Of a stretch of 64,000 nucleotides of DNA, positions 54,409 to 63,998 are shown one piece after another. The stretch is from Membranihabitans marinus. GTDB lineage: Bacteria > Bacteroidota > Bacteroidia > Chitinophagales > Saprospiraceae. Below the pieces are notes generated by a model. It was not told where the DNA came from. It made no database searches and worked only from the letters and a program-made list of their open reading frames with translations. The position numbers were made by a program, and so were the translations under genes. How positions within the stretch are numbered: the first letter of the stretch is position 1; each line of letters begins with the position of its first letter. The stretch covers positions 62,001-126,000 of the forward strand of contig NZ_JAJQYA010000007.1 in NCBI RefSeq assembly GCF_021729155.1, given 5' to 3'.

Positions 54409-56202
54409 ATGAAAAAATTAACGATCAATACTATCTTGATATTTGTCCTGGCTATGATGTCTATGTCTTGTGAAGAATATTTAGACCAATCACCAGAAGC
54501 TGATATTCAAGAAAAAGATGCCTTTGGCGATTTTACGAGTTTTCAGGGCTTTATTGAAGAAATGTATGCTTGTATTGTCGATCCCAATAAAGGTGGGGCG
54601 TGGAATAAGTATTTATTTGCCGATGAGACTTTAAATAATTATCCCTATGCTTTTGACAATGGAAATTACTGGGGAAATGAAGCTTATTTTTACGGTCAAT
54701 CCGTCAATACTTCGGACAACAACTCTAGAACGAAGAGAATTTGGGAATATGCCTGGTACGGGATTCGAAAAGCCAATTTGGCTCTAGAGAAAATAGACGA
54801 AGAGGGCTTGTTTGAAGGAACAGAAGAGGAAAAAAATCATATCAAAGGTCAGGCTTTGTTTTTTAGAGGCTGGTTTTATTTTGAATTATCGCGATTTTGG
54901 GGCGGAATGCCTTATATCGACCGGGTCTTGGATCCCACAGAAGAATTGACTACAGAGGAATTCGCTCGTCTTAATTTCCAAGAGACGGCCAAGAGAATGG
55001 CTGCAGATTTTAGAGCAGCTGCCGATATACTGCCCAATCACTGGGATTTATCTGGACCAGGTCAGCGAACACAGGGACATAATAGAGAGCGTATCAATAA
55101 ATTCCACGCTCTGGGATACTTGGGTAAGGCTTTGTTGTACGCCGGAAGTCCGATGATCAATGAGGAAGCCACTGGACGAAATGAATTCGATGGTGCATTG
55201 TGCAGTCAGGCTGCTGATGCTTTTGGTGAATTGTTGAAGTTAGCCGATGAAACTGGGATTTATCAATTGCAGTCTTGGGATTCGTGGACGGATTGTTTCT
55301 GGAGATGGAATAACCAACGACCTGGTGGTACAGAATGCATTATGATGCCCACTATATTCAATAGAAGTCGGGTGAGATGGTCAACTGTAGGAGCTACCGT
55401 TCCTTCCTCATTTGCACTGAATAGTGGTTCTAATGCCGATGTACCGACACATAATTTTACGAAAAATTATGCCATGGCCAATGGTTTGAGCATAGACGAT
55501 CCCGCTTCGGGCTATGATCCCAATGATCCATGGGCCAACAGAGAACCTCGATTTTATAAAGACATTACAGTAGATGGAGATCAGATTCACAATTCATCGG
55601 GGCCTGATAAATATGCTGAATTGTTCATTGGAGGTCGTCACCGATCACAGATTAATCCTCCTAGTGTCACCGGTTATTACGGAAAGCGATACTCGCCTAT
55701 AGGACCAGATTTTACGACATCTAGAGCCAATGGTTTACAAGCTTATGTTCCTTATTTGAGGTTGGCCGATATATATTTAATGTATGCCGAAGCCGTTGCT
55801 TTTAGCAATAATGGTAGTCCACAAAGTTCTTCTTCTAATTATGATATGACGGCTGAAGAAGCTTTAAATGTAGTTAGAAACAGAGCCCAATTGCCCAATA
55901 TTGATTCAAAATATACAGTGAATAGCGATGTGTTCTTTGAAGAAATTGTTCGAGAACGAGCCGTAGAGTTGGCTTTTGAAGGAGCTAGATTTTGTGATCT
56001 AAGAAGATGGAATCGAAATGGAGACCCTCGATATATAGATAAAACAGCCCTTGATTTTGATAGAGGTGCTGATGGCAAACCTATTAATATGGTAGAAAGA
56101 GTGGTTGTCACTAGAGCGGTAGAGAAAAAACACAATTGGCTGCCCATTCAAGTAAAGTTTACAACATTATATGAAGGATTTCCGCAAAATCCAGGATGGT
56201 AG
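54409..56202 (+). CDS. SusD/RagB-family outer-membrane lipoprotein
   Basis: The product is 597 aa with lipobox SMSC at about residue 21. It is the partner of the STN-type SusC. The N-terminal motif EEYLDQSPEADIQEKDAF is typical. Helical repeats include HIKGQALFFRGWFYFELSRFWGG. The C-terminal region has YLRLADIYLMYAEAVAFSN, EEIVRERAVELAFEGARFCDLRRW and WLPIQVKFTTLY. It binds the ligand at the cell surface above SusC. Close spacing (12 bp) suggests coupled expression. Confidence 0.95.
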   Translation: MKKLTINTILIFVLAMMSMSCEEYLDQSPEADIQEKDAFGDFTSFQGFIEEMYACIVDPNKGGAWNKYLFADETLNNYPYAFDNGNYWGNEAYFYGQSVNTSDNNSRTKRIWEYAWYGIRKANLALEKIDEEGLFEGTEEEKNHIKGQALFFRGWFYFELSRFWGGMPYIDRVLDPTEELTTEEFARLNFQETAKRMAADFRAAADILPNHWDLSGPGQRTQGHNRERINKFHALGYLGKALLYAGSPMINEEATGRNEFDGALCSQAADAFGELLKLADETGIYQLQSWDSWTDCFWRWNNQRPGGTECIMMPTIFNRSRVRWSTVGATVPSSFALNSGSNADVPTHNFTKNYAMANGLSIDDPASGYDPNDPWANREPRFYKDITVDGDQIHNSSGPDKYAELFIGGRHRSQINPPSVTGYYGKRYSPIGPDFTTSRANGLQAYVPYLRLADIYLMYAEAVAFSNNGSPQSSSSNYDMTAEEALNVVRNRAQLPNIDSKYTVNSDVFFEEIVRERAVELAFEGARFCDLRRWNRNGDPRYIDKTALDFDRGADGKPINMVERVVVTRAVEKKHNWLPIQVKFTTLYEGFPQNPGW

Positions 56203-56233
56203 AACTATTTCAAAGAATCAAAATTGAAGATAA

Positions 56234-59200
56234 ATGAGAATTAAATTATACACCATACTTACTTTTCTGACAGTCATTCTGTTGGGATTGCCCCATGGAA
56301 TATGGGCTCAACAGGCGGAGGAAAATTCAACTGTATTAGAATCCTATGTCAGAGATGAGAATGGCAATGGAATAAAGAATGCTGAAATATTTAGTAATTC
56401 AGCTTATAGTCTATCTGATGGACAAGGTAAATTTTCCATAGAAGTGTCGCCTGGCGCACAGGTTATTATAAAGGCAGATGGTTATGAAAAAATAACCCTC
56501 AGCATGGATGAAGCCATGGAGCAAGATTTTATTGAAGTGGTCAAAGTCTATCCTTTATACAGTACTGAGGAAAAGGTTCAACTCGCTTTTAGAAAAGTAG
56601 CTAAAGGGGATGTGGTAAGTGCAGTATCTACTGCCAATCCAGCTGCTATCAATGCAGTAGACAATAACATTTGGGCCAATAATGTATTGAGTGGTCGAAC
56701 CCTAGGTATGTTGGGAGGCAATAGCATTAGAGGAATTGGTATCGGTATCAATACCGCCGATATTACGGGGAGTGGTTTGTTTTCGGGTAATGCATTATTC
56801 GTCGTCGATGGACTGCCCCGAGATATTCAATCATTGAGATTGACAGAGATCGAAAGCATAACCGTATTAAAAGATGTCAATTCAGCGATTCTTTACGGAA
56901 GTGCTGGGGTCAATGGTGTTATTCTACTGACTACCAAAAGAGGCGAGGCTTATAAGCAAACAACTAATTTTACAGTGAATTCTGGGATTTCTTCTCCAAG
57001 AGCGATGCCCAATTATTTGAATTCTGCCGACTATATGACCTATTATGATATCGCTAGACAAAACGATGGACTGCCAGAGCAATTTGGATCAGAAACCATT
57101 GAAAATTTCCGATCCGGTAATCCGTATAGATATCCAGATGTAGATTATTATTCAGATGAGTATTTGAAATCTTCTAAATCGTTTTTTGATGTTGTCGGTG
57201 AATTTTCTGGTGGCAATGAAAACGCTCGTTATTATACCAATTTGGGATGGAATTCTAGTGGTAGTCTATTGGATTTTGGAGAAGGGGCCAATGCGAGAAA
57301 CAACGCATTTAATGTAAGGGGGAATGTAGATCTCAAGGTCAATGATTTTATTAAGACTTCCATCGATGGTAATGCTATATTTGTCAATAACAAAGGGCCT
57401 CGTGGCAATTATTGGAGTAGTGCTAGCTCAATTCGACCACATGAATACAGTCCATTGTTCGACATCAACGACATAGATCCCGACAATGAATTGCTACTCG
57501 GTAGAAAGAATGATATTAACGGTCAATATTTATTGGGTGGAAATTCAAATTATATAAGCACGCCTTTTGGTGATGGCTATTCTGGTGGGGAATTGGAAGC
57601 AGTAGAGCGAAAGTTTTCATTTAATAATCGTATCGATATTGATTTGGCCAGATTATTAGATGGATTGTCTGCTCATACCAATATAAGTTTCGATTATTAC
57701 ACGAGATTCAATCAGACGATAGCCAATCAATATTCTGTATATGAAGCGATTTGGAGTGACACCGATGATTCGATAGTAGATCTAAGACAACACGGTGTAG
57801 ATGCCAGACCAGGTACTCAAGTAGTCGGAAATTCATTTTTTCGCAGAAGAATTGGATTCTATGGTTTGCTGAGTTACGACAAAAAATTTGACGATAGACA
57901 TCACTTTACCGGATCATTATTGGGATTTGGAAGTGATTTTAAAGAGCAAGGTGATTTTCAAGGTGTAAAACAAGCGCATTTAGGTCTTCAAGCCGGATAT
58001 ACTTTGGACGGTAAATACATGTTCGATTTTAGTGCGGCATATGTCAATTCTGTTAAGTTGCCAGAAGGCAATCGATTGGGCTTTTCTCCTTCATTGGGTT
58101 TGGCTTGGATGATTAGTAAAGAAGACTTTCTTGCTTCTGTACAAAGCATCGATTATTTGAAATTAAGATTATCGGCAGGGACTATTAATTCTGATCTTCC
58201 TATCGGCGGGTTTTTCTATTATGACAATCGCTACGGTGGTTCCGGAAGTTACAATTGGTATGAGGGGATTAGAAATAGAGGAGGTGTACGCTCCAACTGG
58301 AGTAGTAATCCCAATCTCGGTTTTGCCAAGAGAAATGAAGTCAACTTCGGTGTAGAGGGGATGTTCTTTAATAAGCTTATCGGTGTGGAGGCCAATGTAT
58401 TTTACGATTTGTATAATGACTTGATTGCAAGACCGGTAACAAAGTATCCCAGTTTTTATACTGATTTTATACCCTATGAGAACTTCGGTGCGGACAAATA
58501 TCAGGGGCTTGAATTGGGCTTAAGTATTAATAAATCAATAGGGGATTGGAATTTTATCATTGGTACCAATTTATTATATGTTACCTCTGAGAGGACTAAG
58601 GTCGATGAGGTGTATAACAATGATTATCAATACAGACAAGGACAGCCCAGAGATGCTACCTTCGGTCTTGAGGCATTGGGCTTGTTTCAGAGTCAACAAG
58701 ATATCGACAATAGTCCTATACAATCTTTTGGTTCTGTACAGCCAGGTGATATCAAATACAAAGATCAAAACAATGATGGTATCATTGATGCCAATGACGA
58801 GGTCTATTTGCGCCGATGGCAATCTCCGTTTTCTGGAGGTGTGACTTTACAAGTTTCGTTTAAAAACCTTTCGCTTTTTGTCCTAGGAGAAGGCGGAAGT
58901 GGTGCTAAAAACTTTAGAGAAGGCAATTACTTTTGGATTGATGGCAATAAGAAATATTCAGATGTTGTGCTAAATAGTTGGACTCCAGAAACTGCAGCTA
59001 CTGCAGATTATCCTCGATTGAGTACGCAAACCAGTAGCAATAACTTCCGAAGATCTAGTTATTGGCTATACGACAATGATTATTTTTCTATTCGAACTAT
59101 CCAGTTGACCTATGATCTGCCGATATCTTTAATTCAGTCTATGAGAATGCAAGGGATTAAGATATTTGTCGATGCTACGGATATGATTCAATTTGCTAAA

Positions 59201-59281
59201 AATAAAGAGATTAGAGAAATAAGAGTCGGAGCAGAACCCTATTATCGAACATTTTCAGTTGGCTTAAAGGCTGATTTTTAA
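56234..59281 (+). CDS. Second SusC/RagA-family TonB-dependent transporter, divergent N-terminus
   Basis: The predicted product has 1015 residues. The signal peptide is hydrophobic to about residue 25 (GIWAQQ). A short carboxypeptidase-regulatory-like domain (about 34-95, YVRDENGNGIKNAEI, then ADGYEKITLS) lacks the usual opening. The common TonB-box region EEVVVVGYG is replaced by STEEKVQLAFRKVAKG DVVSAVSTA (residues about 114-137). The plug is recognisable (GNALFVVDGLPRDIQ, VNSAILYGSAGVNGVILLTTKRG), followed by a full barrel ending FSVGLKADF. There is no STN domain. It belongs to the same operon as the first pair and has its own SusD, so the locus may take up two ligands or two sizes of one ligand. 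Confidence 0.92.
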   Translation: MRIKLYTILTFLTVILLGLPHGIWAQQAEENSTVLESYVRDENGNGIKNAEIFSNSAYSLSDGQGKFSIEVSPGAQVIIKADGYEKITLSMDEAMEQDFIEVVKVYPLYSTEEKVQLAFRKVAKGDVVSAVSTANPAAINAVDNNIWANNVLSGRTLGMLGGNSIRGIGIGINTADITGSGLFSGNALFVVDGLPRDIQSLRLTEIESITVLKDVNSAILYGSAGVNGVILLTTKRGEAYKQTTNFTVNSGISSPRAMPNYLNSADYMTYYDIARQNDGLPEQFGSETIENFRSGNPYRYPDVDYYSDEYLKSSKSFFDVVGEFSGGNENARYYTNLGWNSSGSLLDFGEGANARNNAFNVRGNVDLKVNDFIKTSIDGNAIFVNNKGPRGNYWSSASSIRPHEYSPLFDINDIDPDNELLLGRKNDINGQYLLGGNSNYISTPFGDGYSGGELEAVERKFSFNNRIDIDLARLLDGLSAHTNISFDYYTRFNQTIANQYSVYEAIWSDTDDSIVDLRQHGVDARPGTQVVGNSFFRRRIGFYGLLSYDKKFDDRHHFTGSLLGFGSDFKEQGDFQGVKQAHLGLQAGYTLDGKYMFDFSAAYVNSVKLPEGNRLGFSPSLGLAWMISKEDFLASVQSIDYLKLRLSAGTINSDLPIGGFFYYDNRYGGSGSYNWYEGIRNRGGVRSNWSSNPNLGFAKRNEVNFGVEGMFFNKLIGVEANVFYDLYNDLIARPVTKYPSFYTDFIPYENFGADKYQGLELGLSINKSIGDWNFIIGTNLLYVTSERTKVDEVYNNDYQYRQGQPRDATFGLEALGLFQSQQDIDNSPIQSFGSVQPGDIKYKDQNNDGIIDANDEVYLRRWQSPFSGGVTLQVSFKNLSLFVLGEGGSGAKNFREGNYFWIDGNKKYSDVVLNSWTPETAATADYPRLSTQTSSNNFRRSSYWLYDNDYFSIRTIQLTYDLPISLIQSMRMQGIKIFVDATDMIQFAKNKEIREIRVGAEPYYRTFSVGLKADF

Positions 59282-59301
59282 AATAGTAAAAGCAAAAAAT
59301 T

Positions 59302-61065
59302 ATGAAATTGTATAAATATTTTTCATTTCTGGTCGCTTTGGCTTTGGTTTTTCCCGGCTGTGAAATGTTGGAACCAGAAGATGATAATCACAATACTATA
59401 GAGAGGGTGTATGAAGATCCTAGTTTTGCGGAAGGATTGTTAATCCGGGCGTATACTTTGATTCCCACCAATGATTATAGATATGATGAAGTAGCGACTG
59501 ACGATGCGGTGACCAATGATCAATTTAGTTCCTACAAAAGAATTGCTACAGGAGAATGGTCGGCATTGTACAATCCACAAGATTTTTGGGGGAATTGTAA
59601 TACGGCTATTTTGTATATTAATCACTTTTTGGATGTAGTGGATGAAGTACCGTGGAAATGGACGGATGCCACACTTAATGATTTATATAAGCGACGATTG
59701 ACTGGCGAAGCTTATGCGCTAAGAGGTATGTTTAAGTACTTTTTGTTGAGAAATCACGGTGGAGTGGGGACAAATGGAGAGCTATTGGGCATCCCAGAGT
59801 ACAATGAATTTATAGAGACACAAGAGGAATTTGAAAGACCTCGGGCGAGTTTTTCTGAATCGGTAGCCAGTGCTTACAATGATTTTGAAGAAGCCCTCAA
59901 GTATTTGCCGATGGATTATGGCAATGTAGGTAGCCTTAGTGAATTGCCTGCTAGTTTTAACGATATAGTAGATGTATCCAATTACAACGATGTGTTTGGA
60001 GATTTTTCTCAACAGCGAATGAGTGGACGGCACAGCAATGCCATCAAAGCCAAGTTGGCCTTATTGGCAGCGAGTCCTGCATTTAATCCCGGTAATAACA
60101 ATACATTGTGGGAAGATGCCGCCAATTTTACTGCTGAATTGTTGGATGAGATTGGAGGCATCGATGGAATCGATGAAAAGGGACATATCTTTTATCTTCG
60201 AGATCAGGTAGAGGATGCGGATCTATCTGGTGGCGATAAAACAGATATCCAAGAAATATTGTGGAGAAGACCGATTTACACCAATCGCAGCAGAGAGCAA
60301 TCGAATTTTCCACCATCATTGTACGGCAGTGGAAGGATTAATCCCAGTCAAAATTTAGTGGATGCATTTCCTATGGCCAATGGATATCCTATTACCGATG
60401 CCAATGCCAACTTTGATCCGGATAACCCATACGCCAACCGAGATCCTAGACTGTCTTTGTATGTTGTTTATGATGGTAGTACCATGAAAGGCAATACCAT
60501 AAGTACTGGAGTGGATAGTGGCGATGATGGATTGGATGTGCTTCAAAATTCTACAAGAACAGGGTATTATTTAAGAAAATTATTGAGAGAAGATGTCAAT
60601 GTCAATCCTTCATCGGCATCCAATCAAAGACATTTTAATACCCACATCCGATACACTGAATTATTCCTCAATTATGCAGAAGCGGCCAATGAGGCATGGG
60701 GCCCAAATTCAGGAGGACCCAATGGATATTCAGCGAAAGATGTTATTGCAGCGATACGTAAAAGAGCAGGGATAGCACAGCCAGATGAGTATTTAAATAC
60801 TGTCAATGATAAGGAAACGATGAGGGAATTAATCAGAAATGAGCGAAGATTGGAACTTTGTTTTGAAGGATTCCGGTTTTGGGATCTGAGAAGATGGAAG
60901 GCCGATTTGACCGTTCCAGCCAATGGTGTTCGAATTGAAAATGGTAGTTATACGACCTTTACAGTAGAGGAGCGTGGTTATGATAATTCTTATATGCACT
61001 ACGGTCCGATTCCAGATAGAGAAATTACAAAATTTAATTTAATCCAGAACAATGGCTGGAACTAA
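59302..61065 (+). CDS. Second SusD/RagB-family outer-membrane lipoprotein
   Basis: The predicted product has 587 residues. The lipobox is FPGC at about residue 20, followed by acidic residues. SusD hallmarks include RRLTGEAYALRGMFKYFLLRNHGG at about 132-155, YTELFLNYAEAANEAWG and IRNERRLELCFEGFRFWDLRRW. Its C-terminus reads YMHYGPIPDREITKFN. It is the partner of the second SusC (20-bp gap). The following lipoprotein gene's frame overlaps its end if the longest frame is used, but the chosen start at 61094 removes that overlap. Confidence 0.94.
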   Translation: MKLYKYFSFLVALALVFPGCEMLEPEDDNHNTIERVYEDPSFAEGLLIRAYTLIPTNDYRYDEVATDDAVTNDQFSSYKRIATGEWSALYNPQDFWGNCNTAILYINHFLDVVDEVPWKWTDATLNDLYKRRLTGEAYALRGMFKYFLLRNHGGVGTNGELLGIPEYNEFIETQEEFERPRASFSESVASAYNDFEEALKYLPMDYGNVGSLSELPASFNDIVDVSNYNDVFGDFSQQRMSGRHSNAIKAKLALLAASPAFNPGNNNTLWEDAANFTAELLDEIGGIDGIDEKGHIFYLRDQVEDADLSGGDKTDIQEILWRRPIYTNRSREQSNFPPSLYGSGRINPSQNLVDAFPMANGYPITDANANFDPDNPYANRDPRLSLYVVYDGSTMKGNTISTGVDSGDDGLDVLQNSTRTGYYLRKLLREDVNVNPSSASNQRHFNTHIRYTELFLNYAEAANEAWGPNSGGPNGYSAKDVIAAIRKRAGIAQPDEYLNTVNDKETMRELIRNERRLELCFEGFRFWDLRRWKADLTVPANGVRIENGSYTTFTVEERGYDNSYMHYGPIPDREITKFNLIQNNGWN

Positions 61066-61093
61066 CCTAATATTCAAATTTAAACAGAATAAG

Positions 61094-62107
61094 ATGAAAA
61101 GAATATTATTATATATCTTAATCATATTCGGATTTTTATCATGTGAAAACTTCGAAATTGAACATCCGGATTTCGATTACACTTCAGGATTTTTTCCCTA
61201 TCAATTCCCTGTAAGGACCTTGGTATTGGGAGATTATATCTATGATAATTCGAATGATAATAATCACAAATTTATTATTTCTGCAGCCATGGGAGGGGTT
61301 TATGAAAATGATAAAGATCGGAGCTTTCAAATAGAAGTAGACAATTCATTGTGTGATAACATTATGTTCAACAGTGAAGGAGATACCATATATGCCATGC
61401 CATCGAATTATTATTCTTTGAGCAACGAAAATAGTATTACCATTCCCAAAGGGGAATTTAATGGCGGAATTGAGGTACAATTAACCGATGCTTTTTTCAA
61501 TGATGAGAAGGCGATAAAATTGGGTTATGTAGTGCCTATTCGTCTAAAATCATCCAATGATGTAGATTCTATCCTCAATGGTAGTTCGAGTAATCCCAAT
61601 GCCGATCCTCGTTTGGCTGGTCAATGGACGGTGGCTCCCAAAAATTTTACCATGTTTGCTGTAAAATATATCAATGAATACCACGGTACTTATTTTCACT
61701 ACGGACAAAGTACAGTAAAGGATTCTATGGGTATGGTATTAGAAGATACCACCTATAGCGAAAATTTTGTAGTGAACAATACTACTTCAAAGTTGGTGAC
61801 AACGGGAAGAAATTCTGTGGAAATGGTTACGAGTTTGCGTTCGACGGTAATGACAGGGGAAGTAAAGATGGTATTGACATTTGAAGGGGACAATTGTACA
61901 ATAGCGGCAGCAGAAGGGTCTGACTATGAGATTTCAGGGACTGGTGCCTTTCAATCCAATGCCTATGAATGGGGGAATAAGGATCGCAACGGAATTGTGT
62001 TAAACTATACCGTAAGCGATGGAAATAATACCCTTGAAGCGAGCGAGGTATTGGTAGATAGAGATAGGGGAGTAGTGCTAGAGGTATATAGTCCTGAGGT
62101 GTATTAG
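61094..62107 (+). CDS. DUF1735/BT_3987-like surface lipoprotein (SGBP-like)
   Basis: I choose the ATG at 61094 (MKRILLYILII, lipobox LSC at about residue 17) over an in-frame ATG at 61052. This gives 337 aa and a proper lipoprotein signal. The first half is a beta-sandwich resembling DUF1735 (BT_3987-like: RSFQIEVDNSLCDNIMF, YYSLSNENSITIPKGEFNGGIEVQL, YVVPIRLKSSNDVDSIL). The second half (about 195-337) looks like the DUF5627-type partner domain. Such proteins follow SusC/SusD in glycan loci and act as surface glycan-binding proteins. No catalytic residues are evident. It is the last gene before a strong terminator. Confidence 0.8.
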   Translation: MKRILLYILIIFGFLSCENFEIEHPDFDYTSGFFPYQFPVRTLVLGDYIYDNSNDNNHKFIISAAMGGVYENDKDRSFQIEVDNSLCDNIMFNSEGDTIYAMPSNYYSLSNENSITIPKGEFNGGIEVQLTDAFFNDEKAIKLGYVVPIRLKSSNDVDSILNGSSSNPNADPRLAGQWTVAPKNFTMFAVKYINEYHGTYFHYGQSTVKDSMGMVLEDTTYSENFVVNNTTSKLVTTGRNSVEMVTSLRSTVMTGEVKMVLTFEGDNCTIAAAEGSDYEISGTGAFQSNAYEWGNKDRNGIVLNYTVSDGNNTLEASEVLVDRDRGVVLEVYSPEVY

Positions 62108-62180
62108 TGTGAAATAAAGTAGTTCCTATTTTCTTGTGGCAATACGATTTTTTTTGATTTAAATCCTATTAAAATTTTTG

Positions 62181-62210
62181 AAGCCTTTGATTAAAGTCAA
62201 AGGCTTTTTT
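62181..62210 (+). terminator. Rho-independent terminator at the end of the sigma/SusCD locus
   Basis: A perfect 10-bp stem AAGCCTTTGA/TCAAAGGCTT with a 6-nt loop is followed by a T-run. It lies 74 bp after the lipoprotein stop. Confidence 0.92.
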
Positions 62211-62374
62211 ATTTAAATACACTTTAGCTAAGGCCAACTAAAAAACTTTTATTACATCTTCAAGTCTCTAATAATCAGCATTATCAAAGATATAATCTTT
62301 ATATGATTTCGGTTTGAAATGCATAAGAAAACACGTATATTGGTAATATTCTTTGCACTTCAAGTAGAATTTAA

Positions 62375-63921
62375 ATGATAAAATATACTCCAGTTAGTGA
62401 ACTGAGAAATCAAGTTTTTGAAACACCGTTTGATGTGAATTTAGATATGAACAACCGTTGGGTTGTTATTGAAAAAATAATTCCATGGGATGATATGGCG
62501 AGTGTGTTGCGAAAACAAATGTCATCACTTGGACGAGGAAGTGTTGATTTAAGATACGTATAGTTGCTTTGTTGGTGAAGGGGTTAGAGAATTTAAGTGA
62601 CGAAGATTGTCTTCAACAAATACAAGAAAATATCTACATGCAATATTTTGTAGGACTACGCAGTCTTACTATCCGTCCATTGTTTACCCCTGAGGTGTTG
62701 GTAGCTGTTCGTAAACGACTGGGAGAAGAAAGTATGTCAGAGCTCAATGAACTGGTATTAAAGGTGGCGCAAGGTACGGTTATGAAACATCGAGCGAGAT
62801 ATGGAACAAAAGCTGGTAAGGATAATACAAATTTAATCAACCGAGGGATATTAAAAGTTGACGCCACAGTATGTCCCGAAGACCTTCGGTTTCCAACGGA
62901 CACAAGATTGTTGAACGAAGCGCGATTATTTACAGAACAAATGATAGATCATCTATTTGACTTAGGGTACTACGAAAAAAAGCCAAGGACATATCGCAAG
63001 GTAGCAGCAGAGTATTATCTAAATTTTGCCAAAAAGAAGAGTCCAGGTAATAAACAGATAAGAAAGTGCAAGAAACAACAATTACAATATCTACGTCGGA
63101 ATCTAAAACATATAAATGTGATGTTGGATGCCTACGAAACAGGCAAAGGAATAGGCTTGCCCCATATGGATGGGAAGACTTATCGCTCCTATTTGGTTGT
63201 GCAACATATTTACGATCAACAATGGATTATGTACCGTGACGGTCGCAAAAATGTAAAGGATCGAATAGTTAATTTGTCCAAGCCTTGGGTTCGTCCCATA
63301 GTAAGAGGGAAAGCGGGCAAAAAGACAGAATTTGGATCAAAAATAAATGTAAGTGAAACCGAAGGGATGGTAAAAGTGGATAGGATTGATTTTAATAATT
63401 ACAATGAAGCCAAAGACCTAGAAGCAATCGTAGAGGATTATAAGAGGCTATATGGCTATTATCCTCAAAGTGTATTAGTGGACAAAATATATTTAAATCG
63501 AGAAAATCGTAAAATGCTAAAGGAGAGAGGAATCGAACATTATGGAGCTCAACTGGGACGTCCCAAAGGATATAACAAAGAAGAAAAAAGATGGTGTAAA
63601 AAACGGCAAAATAAAAGGAGTGAAATTGAGGGAAAATTTGGTCTAGGTAAATTGAAGTATGGGATGAATAAAATAAGAATGAAGTACGCCGAAACAAGTA
63701 AGGCTCATATGCACTTGATAGCCATCAGTATGAATATCTGGCAGTTATGGCAAAAATTAAAGCTGTTTTCAAGTCAATTGATCAACAAACAGACCAATGA
63801 GATAGGTCAGAGGATTAATTTTATGATACAAATCATTTTGCTTAACCTTTTGGTCCTGATTCAGCTCAAAAATATAAGTTCAAGTCCAGAAACTATTGGA
63901 AGTTATGATAGGATTTATTAG
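62375..63921 (+). pseudogene. IS5-type transposase, interrupted by a frameshift
   Basis: The first 62 codons (MIKYTPVSELRNQVFETPFD to DLRYV) end at a TAG at 62561-62563. The protein resumes in the frame one base back from about 62560 (IVALLVKGLENLSDEDC) and continues to 63921, about 514 aa in total. DUF772-type and DDE motifs are present: ILKVDATVCPEDLRFPTD (first Asp), SVLVDKIYLNRENRKML (second Asp region), and RSEIEGKFGLGKLKYGM (final Glu). A single lost base near 62557-62560 explains the break. Some IS5-group elements use programmed frameshifting, but I see no slippery run here. I could not define terminal inverted repeats. Repeat copy C begins about 15 bp after the stop. Confidence 0.85.
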
Positions 63922-63936
63922 TAGACCCTAAATATA

Positions 63937-63998
63937 ACTGAAAATACCCTCAATGGGTATTTGATGAAGGCTCCAATGCCTCTGCGAATTGGGTGGGA
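63937..63998 (+). repeat. Modular hairpin repeat, copy C (partial at window end)
   Basis: Hairpin II-type: 63942-63962, arms AAATACCC/GGGTATTT, loop TCAAT. The linker is GATGAAGGCT. Hairpin III-type: 63973-63992, 7-bp arms with one mismatch (CCAATGC/GCGAATTGG region) and a 6-nt loop, followed by GTGGG. Hairpin I is absent; CTGAA precedes directly. The element may continue beyond the window. Confidence 0.75.

Noticed and set aside
62555-62565. Programmed frameshift site in the IS5-type transposase
   Set aside because: The junction region AAGATACGTATAG has no slippery heptamer and no obvious downstream stimulatory stem, so a simple one-base loss is more likely.
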